Shown here piece after piece: positions 1 through 8,952 of a stretch of DNA of 64,000 bases (position 1 is its first letter; each line of letters begins with the position of its first letter). The position numbers and the translations under genes are program-made. The notes under the pieces are model-generated. The model was given only the letters and a program-made list of their open reading frames with translations. It was not told the origin of the DNA and did no database searches. The stretch is taken from the NCBI RefSeq assembly GCF_021531895.1, contig NZ_JAFBIX010000001.1, forward strand, positions 1 through 64,000, written 5' to 3'. This DNA is from Faecalicatena contorta (GTDB taxonomy: Bacteria > Bacillota > Clostridia > Lachnospirales > Lachnospiraceae).

Positions 1-71
1 CTCTTTTTGTAGTTGTGATATATGTAATACGATATAAACTTATACAATACTGATAAAGAAAGGTGTATACA

Positions 72-2111
72 ATGGATAATATGTATATGAACAGAGAATT
101 ATCCTGGCTCAAATTCAATGAACGAGTACTGGAAGAAGCAGAAAATCCATCTGTGCCGTTATGTGAAAGGCTGACATTTATGTCAATCTATCAGACTAAT
201 ATGGATGAATTTTTTATGGTGCGTGTGGGTTCACTTTTTGATCAGACATTGCTTCAAAAAGAAATCCGGGAGAATAAGACAGGGATGACTTCTCAGGAAC
301 AAGTAGATGCAATATTGAAGCAGACTCGTAAGACAGACTGCCGTAAAGAAGCTGTCTATGACGAACTCATGGAATGTATTGCAAAAGAAGGAATTCAAAT
401 TTTAAGATTCCAGGATATTGATTCCGAAGGATGCAAGTATCTGGAAAAATATTTTGATTCAGAGATTGCCCCACTAATTTCGCCAACTGTTGTAGGTAGA
501 CGGCAGCCATTCCCATTTCTTCGCAATAAAGAGATATATGCAGTTGTTGTGTTGGAAACAAAGAATAAAAAAGAAAGAATAGGTCTGATTCCATGTACCG
601 GTAGTGTATTTGGCCGTATGGTCAATATTCCTGGCATGCAGGGAAGTTACATATTGACAGAAGAATTAATTTTACATTTTGTATCAAAAATATTCAAGGG
701 CTATAAGATTAAATCAAAATCCCTTATGCGCGTTACAAGAAATGCAGATATTGACGCGGACGCTCTGTATGATGAAGATCTGGATTACCGGGAATTTATG
801 GTAGGTATCATTAAGCAAAGGAAGAAGTTGGCACCAATCCGTCTGGAGCTTTCAAGAGAAATGGATTCTTATGGCATCTCCCTTCTTTGTGATTATCTCG
901 AATTAGGAAAGAATCATGTGTTCAAAACTTCAACACCGCTTGATCTTTCTTTTGTATTTCAGATACAAGATCTTCTTCGAAAAGAAACCAAACTGTTCTT
1001 CCCCAAAAGAACATCTCAAAAATCAGATCAGTTTCAGGAAGGAAGAAGTATCATAGAACAGATAAAAGAAGAAGATAAGCTTCTTTCTTATCCTTATGAA
1101 TCAATTCGCCCTTTCTTACATCTGTTAAACGAAGCCGCAGAAGATAAAGATGTAGTTTCTATCAAGATGACTTTGTACCGTGTGGCAAAGCAAAGTAAAG
1201 TGGTAGAGGCATTGATCGAAGCTGCTGAAAATGGCAAAGAAGTAGTAGTATTAGTTGAACTTCGTGCGAGGTTTGATGAAGAAAATAATATTGAATGGTC
1301 CAGACGCCTGGAAAATGCAGGATGTCAGGTCATCTATGGACTCGACGGTTACAAAGTGCATTCAAAATTATGTTTGATTACCCGAAAGACCGATAAGCAG
1401 ATTGAATATATTACACAGATCGGAACCGGAAACTATAACGAAAAAACTTCTAGACTTTATACAGATTTATCATTAATGACATCCAACGTGGATATTGGTA
1501 TAGAGGCTTCTAATGTTTTTCAGGCACTTGCAAAAGGGGAAGTCATAGAAAAATCCGAACATCTTCTTGTAGCACCCAAATGTCTTCAGAATAAAGTTCT
1601 TGAGATGTTGGACGAAGAGATCGCACATGCAAAAAGTGGAGAGGAAGCTTATGCTGGTTTTAAACTGAATTCATTGACTGATAAGAAGATCATCGATAAA
1701 TTAATAGAAGCATCCAGTGCCGGTGTTAAGATTGATATGATCATTCGAGGAATCTGTTGTCTGATTCCAGGAATTGAAGGAAAGACAGATAATATTCGTA
1801 TTATCAGTATCGTAGGAAGATTTCTGGAACATTCCAGAATCTATATATTTGGATCTGGTGACCGAAGAAAATACTATATTGCATCTGCAGATTTTATGAC
1901 CAGGAACACAGTAAGAAGAGTAGAAGTTGCGGCACCAGTCTATGCAGAGCATTTAAAAGAAGAATTGCAGAACATGTTTGATATTATGTTAAATGATAAT
2001 CAAAAAGCAAGGCAATTGTATCCGGATGGTACATACCGGAGAGTAGAGAATGATCAGAAACCTCTTAATTCACAGGAAAAATTTTATGCAATGGCATATC
2101 ATGAAGAATAG
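72..2111 (+). CDS. ppk1: Polyphosphate kinase 1
   Basis: Reversibly transfers the terminal phosphate of ATP onto inorganic polyphosphate, usually at the membrane. The protein (679 aa, normal family length) opens with the family motif MNRELSWLKFNERVLEEA. It has the two histidines of the phospholipase-D-like active site: His430 in YKVHSK, the autophosphorylated residue by family analogy, and His587 in FLEHSRI. They lie 157 residues apart, matching the E. coli pair His435/His592. GTGNYNEKTSRLYTD is also conserved. The ATG at 72 is preferred because AAAGG at 58-63 is a good SD; a GTG at 63 in the same frame lies inside that SD. Only 71 bases precede it, so its promoter is not clear. Monocistronic by spacing (102 bp to the next gene). 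Confidence 0.96.
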   Translation: MDNMYMNRELSWLKFNERVLEEAENPSVPLCERLTFMSIYQTNMDEFFMVRVGSLFDQTLLQKEIRENKTGMTSQEQVDAILKQTRKTDCRKEAVYDELMECIAKEGIQILRFQDIDSEGCKYLEKYFDSEIAPLISPTVVGRRQPFPFLRNKEIYAVVVLETKNKKERIGLIPCTGSVFGRMVNIPGMQGSYILTEELILHFVSKIFKGYKIKSKSLMRVTRNADIDADALYDEDLDYREFMVGIIKQRKKLAPIRLELSREMDSYGISLLCDYLELGKNHVFKTSTPLDLSFVFQIQDLLRKETKLFFPKRTSQKSDQFQEGRSIIEQIKEEDKLLSYPYESIRPFLHLLNEAAEDKDVVSIKMTLYRVAKQSKVVEALIEAAENGKEVVVLVELRARFDEENNIEWSRRLENAGCQVIYGLDGYKVHSKLCLITRKTDKQIEYITQIGTGNYNEKTSRLYTDLSLMTSNVDIGIEASNVFQALAKGEVIEKSEHLLVAPKCLQNKVLEMLDEEIAHAKSGEEAYAGFKLNSLTDKKIIDKLIEASSAGVKIDMIIRGICCLIPGIEGKTDNIRIISIVGRFLEHSRIYIFGSGDRRKYYIASADFMTRNTVRRVEVAAPVYAEHLKEELQNMFDIMLNDNQKARQLYPDGTYRRVENDQKPLNSQEKFYAMAYHEE

Positions 2112-2213
2112 ACACGAACAATGTTGAAACTTGCGAATTCTTTTTCTGTATAACAATAAAAAAATCCTGTACAATAATATCATATTTATTGAATGATAGG
2201 AGGATTTGATACA

Positions 2214-2570
2214 ATGCAGGAAAAAGAAGTATCACTGTGCACGTGGATTCATCATATCGCGACAGTTACAGGAATATATGCCGGTTTATACCAGTTAATG
2301 ACAAAGGAATTGAACTGTTGGAGAAAAGGAGGGCTGATTCTTTTTACATCGTTTCAGTCCTGGGCAGGCATTAAAATCCTTAGAGATGCTGTCACAGGTA
2401 TTCCCAGATTTCGGCAGGTCTGTGACAGCATACATAATCTAACCAATGATTCAGGGCAAAGGCAAAGAATACTCTGGTTACTGACAATTGCCTGTATTTT
2501 TTATAAATGTATGATTCCTTGTCAGTTAGGTTCAAAGTGTTCCGTAAGAATAAAAAGGAGGCATGCATAA
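2214..2570 (+). CDS. Hypothetical small protein upstream of yqfC
   Basis: I do not recognise this 118-residue protein. A strong SD (AGGAGG, 2198-2203) sits ten bases before the ATG at 2214, which argues that it is really translated. An in-frame ATG at 2193 lies upstream of the SD and is less likely. The sequence is basic, with a weakly hydrophobic stretch (WLLTIACIFYKCMI) near residues 87-100 and several Cys and Trp residues, but no motif I can name. It sits between ppk1 and the sporulation genes yqfCD, and its stop codon overlaps the predicted sigma-E promoter of yqfC. It may be a lineage-specific membrane-associated protein; no function is claimed. Confidence 0.5.
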   Translation: MQEKEVSLCTWIHHIATVTGIYAGLYQLMTKELNCWRKGGLILFTSFQSWAGIKILRDAVTGIPRFRQVCDSIHNLTNDSGQRQRILWLLTIACIFYKCMIPCQLGSKCSVRIKRRHA

Positions 2571-2593
2571 TCTTCATACTCGCCACATAGATT
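2565..2593 (+). promoter_or_regulatory. Predicted sigma-E type promoter of yqfC-yqfD
   Basis: GCATAAT (2565-2571), a 14-base spacer and CATAGATT (2586-2593) fit the mother-cell sigma-E pattern KMATATT-N14-CATACANT (as known from Bacillus). Transcription would begin near 2600, about 20 bases before the yqfC ATG. In B. subtilis yqfCD belongs to the sigma-E regulon, so the position agrees with the expected control. The match is by eye and untested. Confidence 0.5.
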
Positions 2594-2620
2594 ATTATAA
2601 ATTCTGCGAGTGGCATTTCT

Positions 2621-2902
2621 ATGAAATCAAATAACGATCATTTCCTTCGAAATAAAATAGCTGAGTTATCCGAATTGCCAAAGGATGTTGTCATGGGAAT
2701 GCCGGTATTGACTATCCTTGGACAAAATGAATTGTGTCTGGAGAATTATAGAGGAATTATTGAATACACAGATTCTTTAGTACGCATTCAGACAAAAACC
2801 GGGCAGATTCGCATCTTTGGAAAAAATCTACATGTCATCTATTATACGAACGACGAGATGAAGGTAAACGGACAGATTTTGTCCGTTGAATATCAGCATT
2901 AA
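2621..2902 (+). CDS. yqfC: Sporulation protein YqfC (YabP/YqfC family)
   Basis: Small (93 aa) protein of the YabP/YqfC family, found in spore-forming Firmicutes and made in the mother cell under sigma-E. Its biochemical role is not established. The family signature is visible: ELPKDVVMGMPVLTILG near the N-terminus, ENYRGIIEYTD in the middle and the GKNLHV motif towards the end. yqfD follows directly, and the order yqfC-yqfD-phoH-ybeY is the classic Firmicute arrangement. The SD is weak (GAGTGG region), and the putative sigma-E promoter lies just upstream. Good evidence that the organism is, or descends from, a spore former. Confidence 0.9.
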   Translation: MKSNNDHFLRNKIAELSELPKDVVMGMPVLTILGQNELCLENYRGIIEYTDSLVRIQTKTGQIRIFGKNLHVIYYTNDEMKVNGQILSVEYQH

Positions 2903-2918
2903 AAAGGAGGATATTAAG

Positions 2919-4175
2919 TTGCTGCCAAAGATCATTCGATACATGAAAGGGTTTATTCGAATACGGGTCACCGGGTACTCAACAGAACGTTTCCTAAATG
3001 CATGCTGCCATAAAGGAATTTCGTTATGGGAACTACAGCCGGTGCAAGGCGCTTATGAAATGAATATTTCAATTCAGGGATTCCGACAGTTGAAACCGAT
3101 TATCAGAAAGACTGGAACAAAAGTGGTAATTGTAAAAAGACTGGGGCTTCCTTTTTTTTTACACAAATATCACAGACGAAGATTTTTCATTGCAGGTGCT
3201 TTCATCTGTGTTTGCCTTACCATCTTGATGTCGCATTACATATGGAATATCAACATCACTGGAAATCAGACATATACAGATGATACATTATTGAAATTTC
3301 TTGCAGAAAAGAATGTTGCAAATGGAATGCCAAAATCCGAAGTTGATTGTGACCGAATCGTAAAAGATATTCGAAAAGAATATGATGATATCATCTGGGT
3401 ATCTGCATCAATTCAGGGAAGCCGCCTTATCATTCAAATCAAAGAAAATGAAGATTCTATGGACACTTCTACGATCACATCAGATAATACTACAGAAATA
3501 TTACCAACCGATATCATAGCTGATCACGACTGTGTTATTACAGAGATTATTTCAAGAAATGGTGTACCGGCTGTAGAAAAAGGAACCGAAGTAAAGCAGG
3601 GAGATATTTTGGTGTCCGGTCAGGTTCCTGTCACCGATGATTCTGGTGAAATAATCAGCTATCAATATTACGAAGCAGATGCCGACATTCGTGGACGGAC
3701 CACAATTGTATATCAAGAAAAGATGCAGATGACATATGAAGAAAAGGAATATCTATCTGTAGAAAAAGAAGAATATTATCTAAGTATTGGTAATTATAGA
3801 TTACGATTTGCATCTATCCATAATCAGTATGACTCATGGGAAATGCACGGTTGGGAAAAACAGTTAAAGTTTGGGGAAAACTTTTATCTTCCGGTTTTTT
3901 ATGGAATCAGAGACGCAAAACCGTATAAATCAATCAATAAAAAATATTCAACAAAAGAAGTTCAACAGATATTATCCGATAAATTTGAGGAATATTGTAA
4001 GGATTTGGAGAAAAAAGGGGTAGAAATTATTGAGAATGATGTTAAAATATACACAGAGTCTGAAAAGGCCGAGGCACGGGGAACATTAACTGTTATTATG
4101 TCGATCGGCACCTCAGCTCCTTCTCAATTATTGGAGATTCCAGTGCAAGAAGAACAAGATGAGTCAGGAGAATAA
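2919..4175 (+). CDS. yqfD: Sporulation protein YqfD
   Basis: Membrane protein of the YqfD family (418 aa), a sigma-E regulon member needed for efficient sporulation in Bacillus; no enzymatic activity is known. A single clear transmembrane segment (FIAGAFICVCLTILMSHYIW) lies near residues 85-105. It is followed by a FtsQ/POTRA-like region (WNINITGNQTYTDDTL) and a large, presumably extracytoplasmic, domain. The start is taken as TTG at 2919 because AAAGGAGG (2904-2910) lies eight bases before it; an earlier in-frame TTG at 2886 has no SD and overlaps yqfC. Three bases separate it from phoH, so the two are co-transcribed. Confidence 0.92.
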   Translation: MLPKIIRYMKGFIRIRVTGYSTERFLNACCHKGISLWELQPVQGAYEMNISIQGFRQLKPIIRKTGTKVVIVKRLGLPFFLHKYHRRRFFIAGAFICVCLTILMSHYIWNINITGNQTYTDDTLLKFLAEKNVANGMPKSEVDCDRIVKDIRKEYDDIIWVSASIQGSRLIIQIKENEDSMDTSTITSDNTTEILPTDIIADHDCVITEIISRNGVPAVEKGTEVKQGDILVSGQVPVTDDSGEIISYQYYEADADIRGRTTIVYQEKMQMTYEEKEYLSVEKEEYYLSIGNYRLRFASIHNQYDSWEMHGWEKQLKFGENFYLPVFYGIRDAKPYKSINKKYSTKEVQQILSDKFEEYCKDLEKKGVEIIENDVKIYTESEKAEARGTLTVIMSIGTSAPSQLLEIPVQEEQDESGE

Positions 4176-4178
4176 CGA

Positions 4179-5186
4179 ATGGGATTAATGGAAGCAGTCA
4201 TTGACATACCGGCTGAGCATGAAAAGAATGTATTTGGCCAATTTGATGCTTATGTAAAAAAAATCGAGCGGACACTTCACGTAACTTTAATTGCAAGAGG
4301 AGAAAGTGTAAAAATCATGGGAGATGCTGCCAATGTAGAAAGAGCACGAAATGTGCTGGGACAATTGGTGGAATTATCTCGCAGGGGCAACACCATTCAG
4401 GAACAGAATGTAGATTATACACTTGCTCTCGTTATGGAAGACAGTGAAGAGAATGTGTTAGAAATCGATAAAGATATTATCTGTCATACCTTACAAGGGA
4501 AACCTATCAAACCAAAAACTCTTGGTCAGAAGAAATATGTAGATGCAATACGAAAGCAGATGATTGTATTCGGCCTTGGACCGGCCGGTACAGGAAAGAC
4601 ATATCTTGCCATGGCAATGGCAATTACTGCTTTTAAAAATAATGAAGTAGGAAGAATCATCCTGACACGTCCGGCAATTGAAGCTGGCGAGAAATTAGGA
4701 TTTCTTCCAGGAGATCTGCAGAGTAAGATTGATCCTTATCTTCGACCACTCTATGATGCCTTGTATCAGATCATGGGAGCAGAGAGTTTTATAAAGAATT
4801 CAGAAAAAGGACTGATTGAGGTTGCCCCATTGGCATATATGCGTGGCAGAACTTTAGATAATGCTTTTATTATTCTGGATGAGGCACAGAACACAACGCC
4901 AGCGCAGATGAAAATGTTTTTGACGAGAATCGGATTTGGATCTAAGGTTGTAATTACCGGAGATGCCACGCAGAAAGATCTTCCATCCGGACAGATATCT
5001 GGACTTGACGTAGCAACATCCGTTGTAAAAAATATTGATGATATAAGTATCTGCCATCTTACCAGTAAAGACGTAGTTCGGCATCCATTGGTACAAAAGA
5101 TTGTAAAAGCATATGAAGAATATGAGAAACACGAGATTCAAAACCGTAACCGGTCAAAGAACAGAGAGAAGAGGCGAAGATCATGA
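4179..5186 (+). CDS. phoH: PhoH family ATPase
   Basis: Cytoplasmic P-loop ATPase (335 aa) of the PhoH family, related to the helicase core and thought to act on RNA together with YbeY. The N-terminal 100 residues carry the KH-like region usual in Firmicute PhoH. Walker A is GPAGTGKT (residues 134-141) and Walker B is IILDEAQN (Asp234, Glu235). The SD AGGAG (4166-4170) is well placed for the ATG. The stop overlaps the ybeY start by four bases (ATGA), implying translational coupling. The lysine/arginine-rich C-terminal tail is typical. Confidence 0.95.
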   Translation: MGLMEAVIDIPAEHEKNVFGQFDAYVKKIERTLHVTLIARGESVKIMGDAANVERARNVLGQLVELSRRGNTIQEQNVDYTLALVMEDSEENVLEIDKDIICHTLQGKPIKPKTLGQKKYVDAIRKQMIVFGLGPAGTGKTYLAMAMAITAFKNNEVGRIILTRPAIEAGEKLGFLPGDLQSKIDPYLRPLYDALYQIMGAESFIKNSEKGLIEVAPLAYMRGRTLDNAFIILDEAQNTTPAQMKMFLTRIGFGSKVVITGDATQKDLPSGQISGLDVATSVVKNIDDISICHLTSKDVVRHPLVQKIVKAYEEYEKHEIQNRNRSKNREKRRRS

Positions 5187-5677
5187 CACTGTATTTTGAA
5201 GAAGAAGGCGAAGTAAAGCTTCCGTTGGAATGTCAGCAGATTGCGCAACAGGTGGTTGAAGCTGCCTTAGATTATGTGGGATGTCCGTATGAGGCTGAAG
5301 TGAATCTCTTGCTTACAATGAATGAACAGATTCATGAGATGAATCTGCAGTTTCGTGGGATTGATCGTCCTACAGACGTATTGTCTTTTCCATTGATTGA
5401 TTATCCAATTCCTGGTGAATTCGATTTTCTGGAAGAAAGAGATGATTGTTTTAATCCGGAATCAGGAGAACTTTCTCTGGGCGATATCGTTATCTCTAAA
5501 GAAAAGGTTCTGACTCAGGCAGAAGAATATGGTCATTCTGTGTTGCGAGAATATGCTTTTTTAATTGCTCATTCTGTGTTACACTTAACTGGTTATGACC
5601 ATATGGAAGATGAGGAACGTCAGATTATGGAAGAAAAACAGAATGAGATCATGAATATATTAAATATTTTACGATAA
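5183..5677 (+). CDS. ybeY: rRNA maturation endonuclease YbeY
   Basis: Zinc metalloprotein that takes part in 16S rRNA 3'-end maturation and ribosome quality control. The 164-residue protein ends with the metal motif H-x3-H-x5-H (HSVLHLTGYDH), the hallmark of UPF0054, followed by MEEKQNEI. FRGIDRPTDVLSFP in the first half and GDIVIS in the middle are also conserved family blocks. The ATG overlaps the phoH stop (ATGA). In many Firmicutes era and cdd or dgkA follow; here a SpoVB-like flippase follows instead, 12 bases downstream. Confidence 0.95.
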   Translation: MTLYFEEEGEVKLPLECQQIAQQVVEAALDYVGCPYEAEVNLLLTMNEQIHEMNLQFRGIDRPTDVLSFPLIDYPIPGEFDFLEERDDCFNPESGELSLGDIVISKEKVLTQAEEYGHSVLREYAFLIAHSVLHLTGYDHMEDEERQIMEEKQNEIMNILNILR

Positions 5678-5689
5678 GATGGAGTTATT

Positions 5690-7360
5690 ATGGCAAAACA
5701 ACAAAGTAGAAAAGAAAAAAATTTTCTGGTTCAGGGTTCTATCCTGGCAATTGCCGGGGTAATCACTAAGCTGATTGGAGCAGTTTATAGAATTCCTCTT
5801 ACCAATATCGTTGGAAGCGAAGGAATGGGGTATTATAACGTTGCATTTTCTATCTATACGGTAGCTTTAATGCTCACCTCATACAGTCTTCCTCTTGCTG
5901 TCTCAAAACTGGTATCGGCCAGAATCGCTGTAGGGGAATATCGGAATGCATATAAAGTATTCAAATGTGCCATGGCTTTTGCATTGATTGCAGGAGGGCT
6001 GGTTTCTTTAATTATATTTGTGAGTGCAGACTTTATCGCAACAAATATCATGTCCATGGAAATGAGTGTATATGCGTTGCGTGTTCTTGCTCCATGTATA
6101 CTGATTGTTGCTTTGTTGGGAGTTTTAAGAGGGTTTTTCCAGGGAAATGGCTCCATGGTTCCAACCGCAGTTTCTCAAGTGTTGGAACAGATCGTCAATG
6201 CAGTCATGTCTGTTGTTGGCGCATATCTGTTGCTTAGCGCAGGAAAAAATATTGCGGAAACAAGAGGAAATCAATCGTTTGGTCCAGCTTATGCTGCTGC
6301 AGGCGGTACCATAGGTACGATTTCTGGTGCATTTTTTGCACTCTTAGTCAGTGCAGTCATTTATTTTGCTTATCAGAAAATATTTAAGCGTAAAATAAGA
6401 CGTGACCGCTCGCGCCATAGGGAAAATTATAAAAAATTATCCAGAGTTCTTCTCCTCACGATCGCACCAGTCATCCTGAGCGCAACCGTTTATAATATCA
6501 GCGACTTTTTAGACACCGCAATCTTTAATAATATTATGGCTGCTCAGGGATATAAGAATGAAGAATATGCCAGTTTAATGGGAATGTTCAGCAGTCAGTA
6601 CAGTACTTTGGTGAACGTTCCATTATCTGTTGCAAGTTCTCTTGCAGCTTCATTGATTCCAAGCCTTGTTACAACTGTACAGACGGGAAATCGCAAACAG
6701 GTACATAATAAGATTCATACGGTTACCAGATTCAATATGATGATTGCAATTCCATGTGCTGCTGGATTTCTAATTCTTGCAAAACCAATTATGGATCTGT
6801 TGTTTTACACGGAAGATAATGCAACAGCAGCTCTAATGTTACAGATGGGTTCTATTTCTGTTGTATTTTTCTGCTTGTCCACTGTAACGAATTCTGTGCT
6901 TCAGGGACTTGATGACATGATTACTCCTGTCAAAAATGCAGCAATTTCTCTATTAATTCATGTCATATCTCTAATACTGATGATGGTCATCTTCAAATGG
7001 AATATCTATGCAGTTGTATTAAGCAAGATTGTTTTTTCTGGTGCTATCTGTATCTTGAATGCTCATTCTCTGAGAGAACGGGTTGGTTATGTTCAAGAAA
7101 AGAAACGTACTTTTGTGATTCCAGTGATAGCGTCTGCTATTATGGCTGTGGTGACGATTATTATTCATTTGTTGTTTGAACTATTTGCTGGTGAGAGTAT
7201 TGCCACAATTATTGCATTACTTGTAGCTGTCGTTACATATGGTGCATCACTTGTATTGCTCGGTGGAGTAACAGAAGAAGAGATGCTGGAAATGCCAAAA
7301 GGAACAACCTTAATATCTCTATGCAGAAAATTACATTTGATAAGAGGAGAATACAGATAA
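5690..7360 (+). CDS. SpoVB-like polysaccharide/lipid flippase (MOP superfamily)
   Basis: Integral membrane protein (556 aa, about 14 predicted helices) of the polysaccharide biosynthesis/SpoVB/MurJ-like part of the MOP flippase superfamily. The N-terminal block GSILAIAGVITKLIGAVYRIPLTNIVG is characteristic of SpoVB/YtgP proteins, which are proposed to move lipid-linked cell-wall precursors across the membrane. Basic loops (FKRKIRRDRSRHRENYKK near residue 235) separate helix bundles. The SD is only moderate (TGGAG). It could be the sporulation cortex protein SpoVB itself or the vegetative paralogue YtgP; sequence alone does not decide, so no symbol is given. The next gene starts two bases after its stop. 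Confidence 0.88.
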   Translation: MAKQQSRKEKNFLVQGSILAIAGVITKLIGAVYRIPLTNIVGSEGMGYYNVAFSIYTVALMLTSYSLPLAVSKLVSARIAVGEYRNAYKVFKCAMAFALIAGGLVSLIIFVSADFIATNIMSMEMSVYALRVLAPCILIVALLGVLRGFFQGNGSMVPTAVSQVLEQIVNAVMSVVGAYLLLSAGKNIAETRGNQSFGPAYAAAGGTIGTISGAFFALLVSAVIYFAYQKIFKRKIRRDRSRHRENYKKLSRVLLLTIAPVILSATVYNISDFLDTAIFNNIMAAQGYKNEEYASLMGMFSSQYSTLVNVPLSVASSLAASLIPSLVTTVQTGNRKQVHNKIHTVTRFNMMIAIPCAAGFLILAKPIMDLLFYTEDNATAALMLQMGSISVVFFCLSTVTNSVLQGLDDMITPVKNAAISLLIHVISLILMMVIFKWNIYAVVLSKIVFSGAICILNAHSLRERVGYVQEKKRTFVIPVIASAIMAVVTIIIHLLFELFAGESIATIIALLVAVVTYGASLVLLGGVTEEEMLEMPKGTTLISLCRKLHLIRGEYR

Positions 7361-7362
7361 AA

Positions 7363-8184
7363 ATGAGACCAGTAAAAAAAGTAGCTTTGCTGCATGATCT
7401 GTGTGGCGTCGGAAAAGCTGCACTTATGAATATGATGCCGATATTAAGTGTAATGGGAATTGAAGCATGTCCGATTCCAACAATATTATTATCCACTCAT
7501 ACCGGTGGATACAAAACGCCGGCTATTTCACACATTCCAGGAGATTATATCCGTAATTGTGCTGATCATTATAAAAAAGAACAGATCTCTTTTGATGCTA
7601 TATTTATCGGTTATCTAGGAAGTGTACAGATCATAGATTCTGTTATCTACTTTATTGAACAATTTCCAGATACCATGGTAATATTCGATCCAATCATGGG
7701 CGATCATGGACAGTATTATTCTAATTTTGATGCTTCTTATGGAAAGGCTATGAGAAAACTGCTGCCTTATGCAGATGTTATTCTCCCTAATTTAACGGAA
7801 TGTTATCTTTTAACCGGGAAAGAATATCAGATTACTGGAAACCATCGAAATGTCTTGCCATTATGTAAGGAATTGCGTAAATACGGAAATTTTGATATGG
7901 TTATCACCAGTGTCCCAAAAGATGACTGTAAAAAAGGAATTGTACTTTATGAAGATAACGCATTCCTATATATTGGAAATGGTGAAGTTTTAAGTGAATA
8001 TCATGGCACTGGGGACGCGTTTGACGGAATGTTTTTGTCAAAACTACTTCAGGGTTATTCATTGTTAGAAAGTGTACAGGCTTCCCATGCTTTTGTATGT
8101 GCGTGCATTCAGGAAAGCCAAAAATTCGATTATCCTGAACGAGAGGGTCTCTTGATCGAAAAAACTTTGCGTAGACTTGTATAA
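7363..8184 (+). CDS. Pyridoxal/pyridoxamine kinase-like protein (PfkB/ribokinase fold)
   Basis: Member of the pyridoxal kinase (PdxY/PdxK) branch of the ribokinase fold, predicted to phosphorylate pyridoxal or pyridoxamine for PLP salvage. Family blocks seen: HDLCGVGKAAL at the N-terminus, TILLSTHTGGY (substrate loop), FDPIMGDHG, ILPNLTE, and the anion-hole/catalytic region GTGDAFDGMF with the base Asp near residue 217. About 273 aa, a normal length. The ATG at 7363 follows AGAGGAG (7343-7349); a start at 7321 would overlap the flippase gene by 40 bases and lacks an SD. Confidence 0.87.
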   Translation: MRPVKKVALLHDLCGVGKAALMNMMPILSVMGIEACPIPTILLSTHTGGYKTPAISHIPGDYIRNCADHYKKEQISFDAIFIGYLGSVQIIDSVIYFIEQFPDTMVIFDPIMGDHGQYYSNFDASYGKAMRKLLPYADVILPNLTECYLLTGKEYQITGNHRNVLPLCKELRKYGNFDMVITSVPKDDCKKGIVLYEDNAFLYIGNGEVLSEYHGTGDAFDGMFLSKLLQGYSLLESVQASHAFVCACIQESQKFDYPEREGLLIEKTLRRLV

Positions 8185-8230
8185 ATCAGGAATTTTCAGC
8201 CAATACTGTACTAAAAAAGGAGTTGTCCTT

Positions 8231-8611
8231 ATGAAAAATAAGTATGGTATTGGTTTTTTTGTAGTCATGATCATTGCTTTTGTTTTAATCGCAGGAGCTT
8301 ATCAATCAAGTTATCAAAGATCAAAAGAACTTGCTCAATCAAAAGTTACCGAAGAAAAAACAGAGAAAGCGGCAACATCTCTGGAACCTTCTGTTGCAAC
8401 GGAAGGACAGGCACTTAAAGATGACTGTTTTTATCTGATGGAAGTTAATGGATATGTAGTCGTATATTTAAGTGATAAGAAGACGCCTTATGAATATACA
8501 GATATTTTATATGATGAACTTCCAGGCACTCTGCGTGAAGAAATAAAAAATGGAAAATATATCGAAGACACCGAAGCTTTATATGGATTCCTGGAAAATT
8601 ATTCCAGCTAA
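8231..8611 (+). CDS. Membrane-anchored protein with BofC-C-terminal-like domain
   Basis: A 126-residue protein with an N-terminal membrane anchor or uncleaved signal (YGIGFFVVMIIAFVLIAGAY), a charged, probably flexible linker (residues 25-60) and a compact C-terminal domain starting at CFYLMEVNGYVVVYLSDK. The last 60 residues, with YEYTDI, LPGTLREEIKNGKYI and LYGFLENY, resemble the C-terminal domain of BofC, a forespore intermembrane-space regulator of sigma-K processing. I assign only the domain resemblance, not the function. The start is the ATG at 8231 behind AAGGAG (8217-8222). It is followed by a 119-base gap without a recognisable hairpin. Confidence 0.6.
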   Translation: MKNKYGIGFFVVMIIAFVLIAGAYQSSYQRSKELAQSKVTEEKTEKAATSLEPSVATEGQALKDDCFYLMEVNGYVVVYLSDKKTPYEYTDILYDELPGTLREEIKNGKYIEDTEALYGFLENYSS

Positions 8612-8730
8612 TATACTCTTTACGATAAATCTAACATTTTGGAAAAAGAAAAGCAGTGGACTTCTAGGAAAAGATAGTGTAAGATAAGTATCGTAATTTC
8701 TTAGAAACCAGATAAGGAAGGACAAAAGAT

Positions 8731-8952
8731 ATGGACGAAAAAAAAATCGCAAGAATTAATGAATTATATCACAAATCGAAAGCCGAAGGATTGACAATCG
8801 CCGAACAGAAAGAACAACAAATATTACGAAGAGAGTATATTGACTCATTTAAGCGCAACCTTCGCAGCCAGCTTAATAACATTTCCATCAAGGAAGCGGA
8901 TGGAACAATTACAGATTTGGGTGAGAAATTTGGAAACCAAAAAGGAAATTAG
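8731..8952 (+). CDS. DUF896 / YnzC family protein
   Basis: A 73-residue helical protein of the UPF0291/DUF896 family (YnzC in B. subtilis, where it is small, cytoplasmic and of unknown function). The signature is easy to see: the IARINELYHKSKAEGLT opening, EQKEQQILRREYIDSFK in the middle and RSQLNNISI near the end. An SD (AAGGAAGGA) precedes the ATG. Its 3' end overlaps the start of the folate cyclo-ligase gene, suggesting coupled translation. Confidence 0.92.
   Translation: MDEKKIARINELYHKSKAEGLTIAEQKEQQILRREYIDSFKRNLRSQLNNISIKEADGTITDLGEKFGNQKGN

Noticed and set aside
63-71. GTG start for ppk1
   Set aside because: The GTG is part of the Shine-Dalgarno-like AAAGGTG; the ATG at 72 is properly spaced and gives the family N-terminus.
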